Of a stretch of 64,000 bases of DNA, positions 1-10,673 are shown one piece after another. Origin of the DNA: Mimachlamys varia (Eukaryota > Mollusca > Bivalvia > Pectinida > Pectinidae); contig OX392529.1 of assembly GCA_947623455.1 (NCBI GenBank), positions 2,852,001 to 2,916,000 of the forward strand. Direction: 5' to 3'. The position numbers and the translations under genes were made by a program. How positions within the stretch are numbered: position 1 is the first letter of the stretch; the number at the start of each line of letters is the position of its first letter. The notes beneath the pieces are model-generated. The model searched no databases and was not told the DNA's origin. It was given only the letters and a program-made list of their open reading frames with translations.

Positions 1-162
1 TTCTGACCAACTCAGCATTGTTATCTTCCTCCCTTGATATTACTCTCGTGAACATTTTCAAAGGTCCTCTTGTGAATATTTCCCTTGTTCACATTTGTCT
101 CTTGTTTAATTATTTTGAGCTCAGATTTGGTTCTGCTGACGCTTTGGAGCTCACTGATTTTT
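1..162. other. unannotated left edge
   Basis: AT-rich sequence with no coding potential that I can recognise. It may be the outer flank of the hairpin-ended element fragment that follows. Confidence 0.4.
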
Positions 163-330
163 AGGTCACCTGAGGTCTCACCTGGTGACCTTTTCTAATC
201 GTCTTTTGTCCGTTGTCGTGCGTCGTCCGTCCGTAAACAATTTACCCTACATTTTCGACTTCTTCTCAAAAACCTCTAAATCAATTTGAATGAAATTTGG
301 CAGGAATTTACCTTCCATAGCCTTATGTTG
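163..330 (-). mobile_element. right-end fragment of a hairpin-ended dispersed element
   Basis: Begins with the inverted pair AGGTCACC (163-170) and GGTGACCT (184-191), followed by the cgtcgtccgtccg run that also lies next to the hairpin ends of the elements at 21878 and 25464. Read on the minus strand it resembles the right terminus of that element group. The opposite terminus, ending in TTGGGCCTCTTGTT, has been amplified into the array that follows. Confidence 0.55.
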
Positions 331-2483
331 TTGAGTAATATAGGCGACCATATTGGGCTACAATGGTGTTACAGACCTATTGGACCTCTTGTTGCTGTGT
401 AATATAGGCGACCATATTTGGCTACACTGATGTTACAGCCCAATTGGGCCTCTTGTTGTTGTGTATTAAAGGCGACCATATCGGGCTACAATGGTGTTAC
501 AGGCCTTTTGGACCTCTTGTTGCTGTGTGATATAGGCGACCATATTTGGCTACACTGATGTTACAGCCCAAATGGGCCTCTTGTTGTTGTGTATTATAGG
601 CGACCATATTTGGCTACACTGATGTTACAGCCCAATTGGGCCTCTTGTTGTTGTGAATTAAAGGCGACCATATCGGGCTACAATGGTGTTACAGACCTTT
701 TGGACCTCTTGTTGCTGTGTAATATAGGCGACCATATTTGGCTACACTGATGTTACATACCTATTGGGCCTCTTGTTGTGTTATATATGCGACCATATTT
801 GGCTACAATGGTGTTAAAGCCCTATTGGGCCTCTTGTTATGTAATATATGCGACACATATTTGGCTACAATGGTGATATAGACCTATTGGGCCTCTTGTT
901 GTGTTATATATGCGACCATATTTGGCTACAATGGTGTTAAAGCCCTATTGGGCCTCTTGTTATGTAATATATGCGACACATATTTGGCTACAATGGTGAT
1001 ATAGACCTATTGGGCCTCTTGTTGTGTTATATATGCGACCATATATGGCTACAATGGTGTTAAATCCCTATTGGGCCTCTTGTTATGTAATATATGCGAC
1101 ACATATTTGGCTACAATGGTGTTAAATCCCTATTGGGCCTCTTGTTATGTAATATATGCGACCATATTTGGCTACAATTGTGATATAGACCTATTGGGCC
1201 TCTTGTTATGTAATATATGCGACACATATTTGGCTACAATGGTGTTAAATCCCTATTGGGCCTCTTGTTATGTAATATATGCGACCATATTTGGCTACAA
1301 TGGTGTTACATACCTATTGGGCCTCTTGTTATGTAATATATGCGACCATATTTTGCTACAATGGTGTTAAATCCCTATTGGGCCTCTTGTTATGTAATAT
1401 ATGCGACACATATTTGGCTACAATTGTGATATAGACCTATTGGGCCTCTTGTTATGTAATATATACGACCATATTTGGCTACAATGGTGTTAAATCCCTA
1501 TTGGGCCTCTTGTTATGTAATATATGCGACACATATTTGGCTACAATTGTGATATAGACCTATTGGGCCTCTTGTTATGTAATATATGCGACACATATTT
1601 GGCTACAATGGTGATATAGACCTATTGGGCCTCTTGTTGTGTAATATAGGCGACACATATTTGGCTACAATGGTGTTACATACCTATTGGGCCTCTTGTT
1701 ATGTAATATATGCGACACATATTTGGCTACAATGGTGATATAGACCTATTGGGCCTCTTTTTGTGTTATATAGGCGACACATATTTGGCTACAATGGTGT
1801 TACATACCTATTGGGCCTCTTGTTGTGTCATATAGGCGACACATATTTGGCTACAATGGTGATATAGACCTATTGGGCCTCTTGTTGTGTAATATAGGCA
1901 ACACATATTTGGCTACAATGGTGATATAGACCTATTGGGCCTCTTTTTGTGTTATATAGGCGACACATATTTGGCTACAATGGTGTTACAGACCTATTGG
2001 GCATCTTGTTGTGTTATATAGGCGACACATATTTGGCTACAATGGTGTTACAGACCCATTGGGCCTCTTTTTGTGTTATATAGGCGACACATATTTGGCT
2101 ACAATGGTGATATAGACCTATTGGGCCTCTTGTTGTGTTATATAGGCGACACATATTTTGCTACAATGGTGATACAGACCCATTGGGCCCCTTGTTGTGT
2201 TATATAGGCGACACATATTTGGCTACAATGGTGATACAGACCTATTGGGCCTCTTGTGTTATATAGGCGACACATATTTGGCTACAATGGTGTTACAGAC
2301 CTATTGGGCCTCTTGTTGTGTTATATATGCGACACATATTTGGCTACAATGGTGATATAGACCTATTGGGCCTCTTGTTGTGTTATATAGGAGACCATAT
2401 ATGGCTACAATGGTGTTACAGACCTATTGGGCCTCTTGTTGTGTTTTATAGGCGACACATATTTGGCTACAATGGTGCTACAA
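330..2483. repeat. minisatellite, about 61-bp unit, ~36 copies
   Basis: Tandem units of 58-62 bp. Each contains a variant of gcgacCATATTTGGCTACAATGG and ends in TATTGGGCCTCTTGTT. The first copies are the most diverged (ttggacctcttgttgctg) and the middle copies are the most uniform. The terminal motif GGGCCTCTTGTT equals the outer end of the element at 21878-24048, so the array looks like an expansion of a mobile-element end. The 99-codon open frame at 1071-1370 is only a by-product of the repeat. Confidence 0.9.
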
Positions 2484-2629
2484 CATGTGATAAATAATCA
2501 CAATAAAAGAGCCGTGCGGTGATTATTCAGTAAGGAAATCTCCAATGGTTTGGCAGGTTCATTACACAAAGCGTACATTATATATGCTTTGTCAGACTAG
2601 TGGGTTTTATAATCCAACAACACAACCTC

Positions 2630-2661
<32 letters not shown>

Positions 2662-3445
2662 AAATCTATGAAACTTAAGTGAATGTCAACTAAGCTGTGT
2701 TCGCCCCTTACGTATTCCTGTACACGCCGTGTAAATGTCTATGTACTATAACAGTCAACAGCTTCTTGATCTAACTCCGAATAAATTACTCCAATCTATT
2801 TAAACACCCGAGGTATTACGCGTCATTACATGCCTTTATTTGCTCAAGTTTTACGATGTATGGCAATCACTAAAGAGGACAGCGACACACGAACACGTCA
2901 CCATTAAACAAGTTTAACAAACCTCTGAACAGCATAATTTTGTCTTTTGCATATACATTTTTATATGGTCTCCTATATAACACAACAAGAGGTTGTGAAT
3001 TAAACCCGTTCCCTGGTCTCAATACCACTGAATACTGCCTGTGTCGTCACCGGGGTGTTGCCTGTGTGTGATTCTCAATCAACTCTTTTTATTTAAAATC
3101 ATTAGTTTTCTTCCTAATGAGCCTACACTTTTTTTCTTTTCCGCTCAGTAAAGTTAATATCACGCACGTAATTAAAAAAATTAATAAAACATTGATAAAT
3201 AAACTTCTAGTATTCACAGTACCACAACATCTGTTTCTTACTCCTTCAGCGTACACACATGTTAACGTCACTCATTTTGTAGTACACACTTTTGACGGAC
3301 GGAACAAAAAACCCCAGAGAATACCAGAGCGTCAACAAAACCATTATTAAAACTCAAAATCGATTAATTAACCGGGGGGGGGGGCAAAATAAAAGCAAAC
3401 TAAAGATTTACACGGGGACTAAGGCCATGTGTTCTGGAAGAGTAA

Positions 3446-3560
3446 GCGTCTTCTGCTTCATCACATCCTCAATATCCAGGGTTACAATCACTTACGATCT
3501 CTACATTCCTGGAATATGTCATGGCAAAACTGAATGCTCCGTGTGCGCCACGTTGTTGAT
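3446..3560 (+). pseudogene. decayed copy of an unidentified coding fragment (plus arm)
   Basis: In one plus frame, residues around 3479-3538 read GLQSLTISTFLEYVMAKLNA. This is clearly related to the minus-strand peptide at 3684-3830, which has GLRSPTLSSPSEYVMAKLKA. The 23-nt core at 3512-3534 is an exact inverted copy of 3721-3743. The frame breaks at a stop soon after, and a different overlapping frame is the one open over 3292-3687. Family unknown. Confidence 0.45.
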
Positions 3561-3683
3561 GAGGCAAAAAGGCTGGTTCGACCCTTTGATGTACATCAAA
3601 AGAATCTCGAGATCACATAATGGTCAAAAGACAGGCTTTGAAGTCGGTTGCGGCCCCATTGTAATCTTCAAAGGACAAACAGC

Positions 3684-3830
3684 CTAGCGATTGGTCAGGA
3701 TGTTTTTACCCGAACGTGCTTTCAGTTTTGCCATGACATATTCAGAGGGTGAAGAGAGTGTAGGTGATCGCAACCCAAAGATATCGAGCAGGGCTTCATT
3801 GACGACACCGGCAATGTAAATCTCCGTCAT
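3684..3830 (-). pseudogene. 48-codon unidentified coding-like fragment (minus arm)
   Basis: An open minus frame from ATG at 3830 to TAG at 3684 encodes 48 residues with a protein-like composition, beginning MTEIYIAGVVNEALLDIFGL and ending GKNILTNR. It is bounded upstream by an in-frame TGA. Because a diverged inverted copy lies about 200 bp away on the other strand, I read both as relics of one ancestral coding segment that was inverted and duplicated, perhaps part of a mobile element. I do not recognise the protein family. Confidence 0.4.
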
Positions 3831-4041
3831 GTCAGATCCAAGTAAACGTCAAGTACTCAAAGTGAGAACCGAGTCACCATTCTCAATCACAAGTAAGCAC
3901 ACTAATGAGCATACTCAAAAACGTCCATCTTCATATGGATCACTCAATGATACAAGCTTTTTCTCAATGAGGCCAAGATATTGACCATAAAATGTGTTCA
4001 TTGTCCTCATCAACCTGCATCTCTAGATATAGTGAGTTTGT

Positions 4042-5010
4042 TGTTACTATACCTGGTATAATACTAGTGTGCTGTGGGTTAACGTCGGTACAGTACTGTA
4101 ACACCTTACTATACCTGGTATGACACCTTACTATCCCTGGTATGATACTAGTGTGCTGTGGGTTAACGTCGGTACCGTACTGTAACACCTTACTATTCCT
4201 GGTATGATACCAGTGTGTTGTGGGTTAACGTCGGTACCCTACTGTAACACCTTACTATTCCTGGTATGATACTAGTGTGTTGTGGGTAAACGTCGGTACC
4301 GTACTGTAACACCTTACTATTCCTGGTATGATACCAGTGTGTTGTGGGTTAACGTCGGTACCCTACTGTAACACCTTACTATTCCTGATATGATACCAGT
4401 GTGCTGTGGGTTAACGTCGGTACCGTACTGTAACACCTTACTATTCCTGGTATGATACCAGTGTGCTGTGGGTTAACGTCGGTACCCTACTGTAACACCT
4501 TACTATTCCTGATATGATACCAGTGTGCTGTGGGTTAACGTCGGTACCGTACTGTAACACCTTACTATTCCTGGTATGATACCAGTGTGCTGTGGGTTAA
4601 CGTCGGTACCCTACTGTAACACCTTACTATTCCTGGTATGATACCAGTGTGCTGTGGGTTAACGTCGGTACCCAACTGTAACACCTTACTATTCCTGGTA
4701 TGATACCAGTGTGCTGTGGGTTAACGTCGGTACCGTACTGTAACACCTTACTTTTCCTGGTATGATACCAGTGTGTTGTGGGTTAACGTCGGTACAGTAC
4801 TGTAACACCTTACTATTCCTGGTATAATACTAGTGTGCTGTGGGTTAACGTCGGTACCCTACTGTAACACCTTACTATACCTGGTATGATACTAGTGTGT
4901 TGTGGGTTAACGTCGGTACCCTACTGTAACACCTTACTATTCCTGGTATGATACCAGTGTACTGTGGGTTAACGTCGGTACCGTACTGTAACACCTTACT
5001 ATTTATTCCC
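4042..5010. repeat. minisatellite, 62-bp unit, ~15 copies
   Basis: The period is exactly 62 bp (for example 4139, 4201, 4263). Each unit holds three near-palindromes: CTGGTATGATACCAG, GTTAAC and GGTACC. Units differ mainly by a/c at ATAC(T/C)AG and by g/c after GGTACC. Alternating variants (CCTACTG and CGTACTG) at 4230-4620 suggest a two-unit, 124-bp higher-order step. Confidence 0.9.
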
Positions 5011-5067
5011 TCTGGTTCTCAAGTGCTATATATGACCCGTGGTCAAATCGATCAGGCAACAATGCTA

Positions 5068-5243
5068 ATGGCAGCCAATTATTTCGGTGAAATATGATGA
5101 AATATTTACATAAACCTACAGTTTATCCGCGCTTATGTATTCGTGCTCGACGACAGCATCGGATAAATGACAGCCAATTATTCTGGTAAAAAGCGTTGAA
5201 ATATTCATACAGACATGTAATTTATTAGCGCCTAAGTATTCGT
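5068..5243. repeat. diverged ~99-bp direct duplication
   Basis: Two related segments begin ATGGCAGCCAATTATT (5068) and ATGACAGCCAATTATT (5167). Both end in a version of TATGTATTCGT or AAGTATTCGT, with about 75% similarity by eye. They lie between the 62-bp and 17-bp arrays. Confidence 0.6.
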
Positions 5244-6125
5244 ATAGTGGTTGTTGTAAGGTAACAGTGGTTATAGTGGTGGTTATAGTGCAACGGTGGT
5301 TATAGTGGTAGGTATAGTGTAACTGTGGTTATAGGGTAACGGTGGTTATAGTGTAACGGTAGTTATAGTGTAACGGTGGTTATAGTGTAACGGTGGTTAT
5401 AGTGTAACGGTAGTTATAGTGTAACGGTAGTTATAGTGTAACGGTGGTTATAGGGTAACGGTGGTTATAGTGTAACTGTGGTTATAGGGTAACGGTGGTT
5501 ATAGTGTAACGGTAGTTATAGTGTAACGGTGGTTATAGTGTAACGGTAGTTATAGTGTAACGGTGGTTATAGTGTAACGGTGGTTATAGTGTAAGGATGG
5601 TTATAGTGTAACGGTAGTTATAGTGTAACGGTACTTAAAGTGTAACGGTGGTTATAGGGTAACGGTAGTTATAGTGTAACGGTGGTTATAGTGTAACGGT
5701 AGTTATAGTGTAACGGTGGTTATAGTGTAAGGATGGTTATAGCGTAACGATAGTTATAGTTTAACTGTGGTTTTAGTGTAATGGTGGTTATAGGGTAACG
5801 ATGGTTATAGTGTGAGGATGGGTATAGTGTAACGGAGGTTATAGTGTAACGGTGGTTATAGTGAAACGGTGGTTATATTGTAACGGTGGTTATAGTGTAA
5901 CTGTGGTTATAGTGTAACGGTGGTTATAGTGGTGGTTATAGTGTAACGGTAGTTATAGTGTAATGGTGGTTATAGGGTAACGATGGTTATAGTGTAACGG
6001 TGGTTATAGTGTGAGGATGGTTATAGTGTAACGGTGGTTATAGTGTAACGATGGTTATAGTGTAACGATGGTTATAGTGTAACGGTAGTTATAGTGTAAC
6101 GGTGGTTATAGGGTAACGGTTGTTC
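5237..6125. repeat. minisatellite, 17-bp unit, ~52 copies
   Basis: Unit of the form GTAACGGTGGTTATAGT, with frequent variants (GGGTAACG, GTAGTTATAG, GTGAGGATGG). The edges are degenerate. No coding potential. Confidence 0.9.
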
Positions 6126-6440
6126 CTGATTTGTAGAAGACTGCTGACAGTGCAGAGTAAAATGATGTGGGAAATGTTTCCTGCTGTATGTTTTATGTCT
6201 TCCAGTGCGATTTGATGTAAATGAATGTAACCCCTAATTTCTAAAAATTGACTTTTTCAGTGCATTGCATTATAAATGACAACAGTGCTTTGTTCGCTTC
6301 TAAATCGACAGTTCGACAGTTGTGTTGTTCATTTACTTCCATAAATGTTTCAACACATTTCACCAATCTATCTGGCTGTCTAATGTACCGACCTCCCACC
6401 TAATGGCAAAATCGGCAACACGTCGCGTAAAAGATCTGAA
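6126..6440. other. unannotated gap
   Basis: AT-rich sequence between an array and a LINE fragment. I see no gene, repeat or RNA structure in it. Confidence 0.4.
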
Positions 6441-6820
6441 TACGGGTTTTTATTTTAATAATAATTATTATACATACAGACCTATCTGACACCAAGGACA
6501 CAAACAAAATATTCCTTCTTCCCACACACAATAACACAATGGAACCTCCTCCCGGTGGCAGCAGTACAATCCCCTACACTAGAGATCTTCAAGGCACATA
6601 TACACAACGCAGCCCTTGTTGATCTCGTGCACACACTTTGAAAACTCAATGTTTTTTTTTATCTTATAGCTTTACTAAAAATCTAATACCCCCCCCCCCC
6701 CCCCTCACTGTAAATAACAAATTCCCTTCACTTTTTAAATAGTGACCCGCATTCCAACCTTCAACTTTACCCATAATCATCATTTTGATGGAGGGTGTAA
6801 AATGAAAGAAGAAGAAGAAA
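6441..6820 (+). mobile_element. 3' end of a non-LTR retrotransposon (LINE)
   Basis: An open frame from 6477 to the TGA at 6639-6641 encodes 54 residues containing KYSFFPHTITQWNLLP and SPTLEIFKAHI. These match the conserved C-terminal tail of LINE reverse-transcriptase proteins (SFFPRTI..WN.LP, then a SLE.FK helix). The copy is truncated upstream of about 6441. A 3' untranslated tail with a C-run (6689-6704) ends in GAAGAAGAAGAA at about 6820, as is typical of a LINE tail. It is a dead fragment, and its clade cannot be assigned from this piece. Confidence 0.8.
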
Positions 6821-7149
6821 CCGGTCGCTGCCCTCCCTACGTAGGCCTATTACCCGGAGTAGTGTTTGTGGCCGGACTCGCCCCGTGTATATTGGTATAG
6901 CGAGGATATGTACAAAAAACATGTGTCAAGTAGATCTAAATATAAGCTTCAATATGCCAAGGTAAATATTGCCGAGAGTCAACGACGTCTCGCAGTACAC
7001 AGCTCAGTTGTGTATCATGGAGTACGCAGGCCGACAGCGGCCAGGCACTTTTGAAACATGTATGCTTCATTCATATTTGTGTGGTACACCTCGGAACCAG
7101 CTGGATAAGAAGTCCCTGTAACCATGTGGGTACATCAAGATTTTAATAA
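6821..7149. other. unannotated gap
   Basis: Short open frame at 6866-7054 with no recognisable features. Nothing else was seen. Confidence 0.4.
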
Positions 7150-8969
7150 TCTTCTATAAATTTTTAGGAAAGTATATGGTTGCCAAACTATGCTTTTAAA
7201 AATTATTGAGGACTGGGAAAAAACATTAGATGAAAATAAATATGTAGCTGCTATTCTTATGGATCTTTCAAAAGCTTTCGATTGTTTACCACATGAAATT
7301 CTTCTTGCCAAATTAGCAGCCTTTGGTCTTTCGAAACCTTCACTAAACCTAGTAGAAAACTATTTAACTGACAGGACTCAAGAAGTCAAAACACAACCCC
7401 TTCCAGCAGCTGGAGCAGCATAAAATAAGGAGTACTCCAAGGCTCAATCCTAGGTCCAGTGCTTTTCAGCAATTTATATATGACATTTTCTTTTCATTGT
7501 CACCTATACAATTACGCTGACGACAATTGCATATCACATTCCGCTTTAAACCCCAACAACTTTATATCTGCACTAGAACAAGACAAAAAATTTCATACAC
7601 ATGTTTGACATAAACAAGATGAAAGCAAACCCCGACAAATTCCAAGCATAGCCTTAGGAAAAAAGACCCGATCACGAAATATTTCTTTTAAAATAAATGA
7701 CAACTTTATTACATGTGAAGAAAGTACAAAATTGTTAGGTATTGACATAGATTTCTGACTCCCTTTTGACCGGCACATCAAAAAACATCTGCAGAAAAGC
7801 CTCAAAACAACTAAACGTACTTCAGAATTGGAAAACACTTGAACAGACTAAACAAGCTCACAATTTTCCACACTTTCAATTTAACTTCGCTCCACTCTCC
7901 TGGCACTTCTGTTCTGAAACAAATTTTACAAAATTTGAGAAAATCCAGTATATGGCCCTTAGATTTATCGACTTTTCCCGTGCTTATGATGACCTCTTGA
8001 TCCGGGCACAAATACCAACATTAAAAATCAGAAGAATACCCGGTATGAGACAAACGATCGCAACTTATTACTTATTACAACTTATCATAGCCTTCTCCCA
8101 TCATACATTTAAAATTACATGACAACAATGATGATAGGCATAAACATAATGCATAAATAGTATTTATATTTATATTAACACAGGTAGACATTTAATAAAA
8201 TCAAAAATACTAACAAAATTTCTTGTTGGTGCTGGTGAAATAATGCATATGTCTACAAATGTTATACCTAAACCCAAAACTTACAGTTTCAGATACACCA
8301 ACATACCAGACTCAAGTTAGAACCACTACCTACGGCATCAAACCATTCAGATTCACCAACATACCAGACTCAAGTTAGAACCACTACCTACGGCATCAAA
8401 CCATTCAGATACACCAACATATCAGACTCAAGTTAGAACCACTACCTACGGCATCAAACCATTCAGATACACCAACATACCAGACTCAAGTTAGAACCAC
8501 TACCTACGGCATCAAACCATTCAGATACACCAACATACCAGACTCAAGTTAGAACCACTACCTACGGCATCAACCATTCAGATACACCAACATACCAGAC
8601 TCAAGTTAGAACCACTACCTACGGCATCAACCATTCAGATACACCAACATACCAGACTCAAGTTAGAACCACTACCTACGGCATCAAACCATTCAGATAC
8701 ACCAACATACCAGACTCAAGTTAGAACCACTACCTACGGCATCAACCATTCAGATACACCAACATACCAGACTCAAGTTAGAACCACTACCTACGGCATC
8801 AAACCATTCAGATACACCAACATACCAGACTCAAGCTAGAACCACTACTTACGGCATCAAACCATTCAGATACACAGCAGCCTGTCTCTGGAATAATCTA
8901 CCCAACACATTTAGGACAACAAATAACTTCAGTCACTTCAAATCTTTAATATCATCCTGGAACGGTTGA
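7150..8969 (+). mobile_element. 5'-truncated, frameshifted LINE reverse transcriptase
   Basis: The segments follow RT order. YGCQTMLLKIIEDWEK and MDLSKAFDCLPHEILLAKL lie near 7170-7310. VLQGSILGPVLF lies at about 7432-7470. The catalytic YADD is at 7513-7524. An ESTKLLGIDID block lies near 7720-7750. After frameshifts comes APLSWHFCSETNFTKFEKIQ (about 7890-7950), then LLIRAQIPTLKIRR. The final block, YGIKPFRYTAACLWNNLPN, ends at TGA 8967-8969. In-frame stops (near 7647 and 7757) and frame changes show it is dead. The clade looks like the Jockey/CR1/L2 side of the non-LTR tree, but this is uncertain. A tandem array (8287-8872) has expanded inside its last coding block. Confidence 0.9.
8287..8872. 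repeat. 58/57-bp minisatellite inside the LINE coding region, ~10 copies
   Basis: Units run from CAGATACACCAACATACCAG through ACTACCTACGGCATC to AAACCATT. The block TACGGCATCAAACCATTCAG encodes YGIKPF(R) of the LINE C-terminus, and the last copy continues straight into the rest of that domain. One-base length differences (CATCAACC for CATCAAACC) shift the frame between copies. Confidence 0.9.
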
Positions 8970-9684
8970 AGGGACATTTTTTTTTCATCGAAAATTGAAC
9001 TAAACCCCCGAAAGTGTAAAATTACTCTAAGCACTCTTGTTTAATTTGGTCCTAAACTAGCTGTAACAAATTCTCAGGTACCTGTGTGTATAACCAGAAG
9101 CACAGACTTAGGGCCTGTCAGAAGGGAAAAAAAATAACACAGTTTTTTTGTGTTTGGTCTTTCATTCTCAGATGTATGTTAAAACGTTTGCATTATATTC
9201 TGAACCAATTTCAGACTACAAAATAACAGTCAATGTGTTGAGTGAAATGGTCCTATTCAACACCGAGTTCAAGTTTGGACGCGCACCTGCTCGGATATGT
9301 CACGTCAATTATATATCAATGTCCTGTCTAGGTTTGAAAACTGAGTCTGAATCAAACGCAGACGTGACGTTACTTTGGTATCGAATGGTCACAACATTTT
9401 AGATATGGCATTGTGATAGCTCGTTTCGGACATATAGATTTGTGTCAACTCAGGACCAATGAAGACGGTAAGACTATTTTTTAATCGACAATGTGACACA
9501 GAAATCCTAAACATTGCTGTGTAATTCATAAACTTTTTCTGGAAAAAGGTTGGATGACCGATCGATTCTGAAGAGACGGGTACATTCCACTTTCAACTTC
9601 CTGATCATGTATACACAAGTCTGTTCATCGCTAGGCACTGATCATGATCAGTGAGTGACAGCGCTGCGTCTTCTTAAAAAATAT
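8970..9684. other. unannotated gap with an 18-bp palindrome
   Basis: Contains a perfect 18-bp palindrome at 9636-9653 (CACTGATCATGATCAGTG) and an 84-codon frame at 9148-9402 without recognisable features. No gene is supported. Confidence 0.4.
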
Positions 9685-9875
9685 GGCCATACATATGTAT
9701 ATTTGTGTAAGTATCTCTCTGTCAAATGTCTGGATCTGTTGTCAGTAGAGAATACATATGTATATTTGTGTAAGTATCTCTCTGTCAAAATCTGGATATG
9801 GTGTCGGTAGAGTATATGATATGTATATTTGTGTAAGTATCTCTCTGTCAAATGTCTGGATCTGGTGTCAGTAGA
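9685..9875. repeat. short tandem repeat, ~64-bp unit, 3 copies
   Basis: ATGTATATTTGTGTAAGTAT recurs at 9694, 9758 and 9821, each followed by CTCTCTGTCAAA and a tctggat..tggtgtc..gtagag segment. Confidence 0.85.
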
Positions 9876-10615
9876 GTTGTCAACAATAAGATTACCTTAC
9901 CTCTGCTGGTTAGTCCTGCATGTAAGCACGGAATACTAGATTATCTAAATCTGGGATGTAATAAGCTTACTAGGCCTTATCATTAAAACCATCAATATTT
10001 TTTCATTTGATCCTACATGATTTACCTGATCTTCGTCTAGTTTAAACTAGTTTTGTCACTGGCTTCTTATACCGTACCTATACATAATATATTGATTACT
10101 GATGCCAACAGGATGGCTCTTGCGCAATAGTGGAAATAAATACATACATTTTCCTTTTACCGTTGAATTGGGTGAAATTTCTAAAATTGCACACTGAAGA
10201 AAGCCGCCAAATAATGATGATCTACATGTAGCTATTGTCCCGTTCTTTCTCACACAAATTTTGGTATGTCCTTCTGCCACTAAACTCATCAAAATTAAAT
10301 AGAAAACTTTGAAGTTTTAAATAGCTGAATTAAATCCTCAATTTTGAAAAATATATTTGTGATCATCAGAGACGTATAAAGCCAGAGATTGGTAGCTTAA
10401 TACACAGATCTCGTAATCACTTTCCTATTGTTCTCGTAGGTCCGTCCTGAGACTTTAACTACAGTCACAGATATAGGTTGTATGGGAGACATTTTAACTT
10501 ACAAGTCATTAATCAAATATCTGAAAACTTAAATAGATTTATATAAATGTCAACTATTAATCTAAGCATTAAGAAGAACATCATTATAAGTTTGTATGGT
10601 GAAGGTGATTAACGT
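9876..10615. other. unannotated AT-rich gap
   Basis: No gene, RNA or repeat recognised. The 78-codon minus frame at 10056-10292 has no family features. Confidence 0.4.
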
Positions 10616-10673
10616 GTGTGTTTACATGTAAATTATAACTGTTACCAGGGACATATATGTCCCTGCTGTTACC

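Larger units (their letters stand above)
2484..4040. other. intergenic stretch with homopolymer runs
   Basis: No gene recognised. It contains a C22 run followed by A10 (2629-2660), a G-run near 3375, a single inverted copy of the upstream array unit (2962-2992), and a decayed inverted coding duplication (3446-3830, listed separately). The open frames at 3117-3350 and 3292-3687 have no recognisable family. Confidence 0.5.

Noticed and set aside
9148..9402. 84-codon plus ORF as a possible gene
   Set aside because: No recognisable domain, splice context or codon signal; length is within chance for this much sequence.
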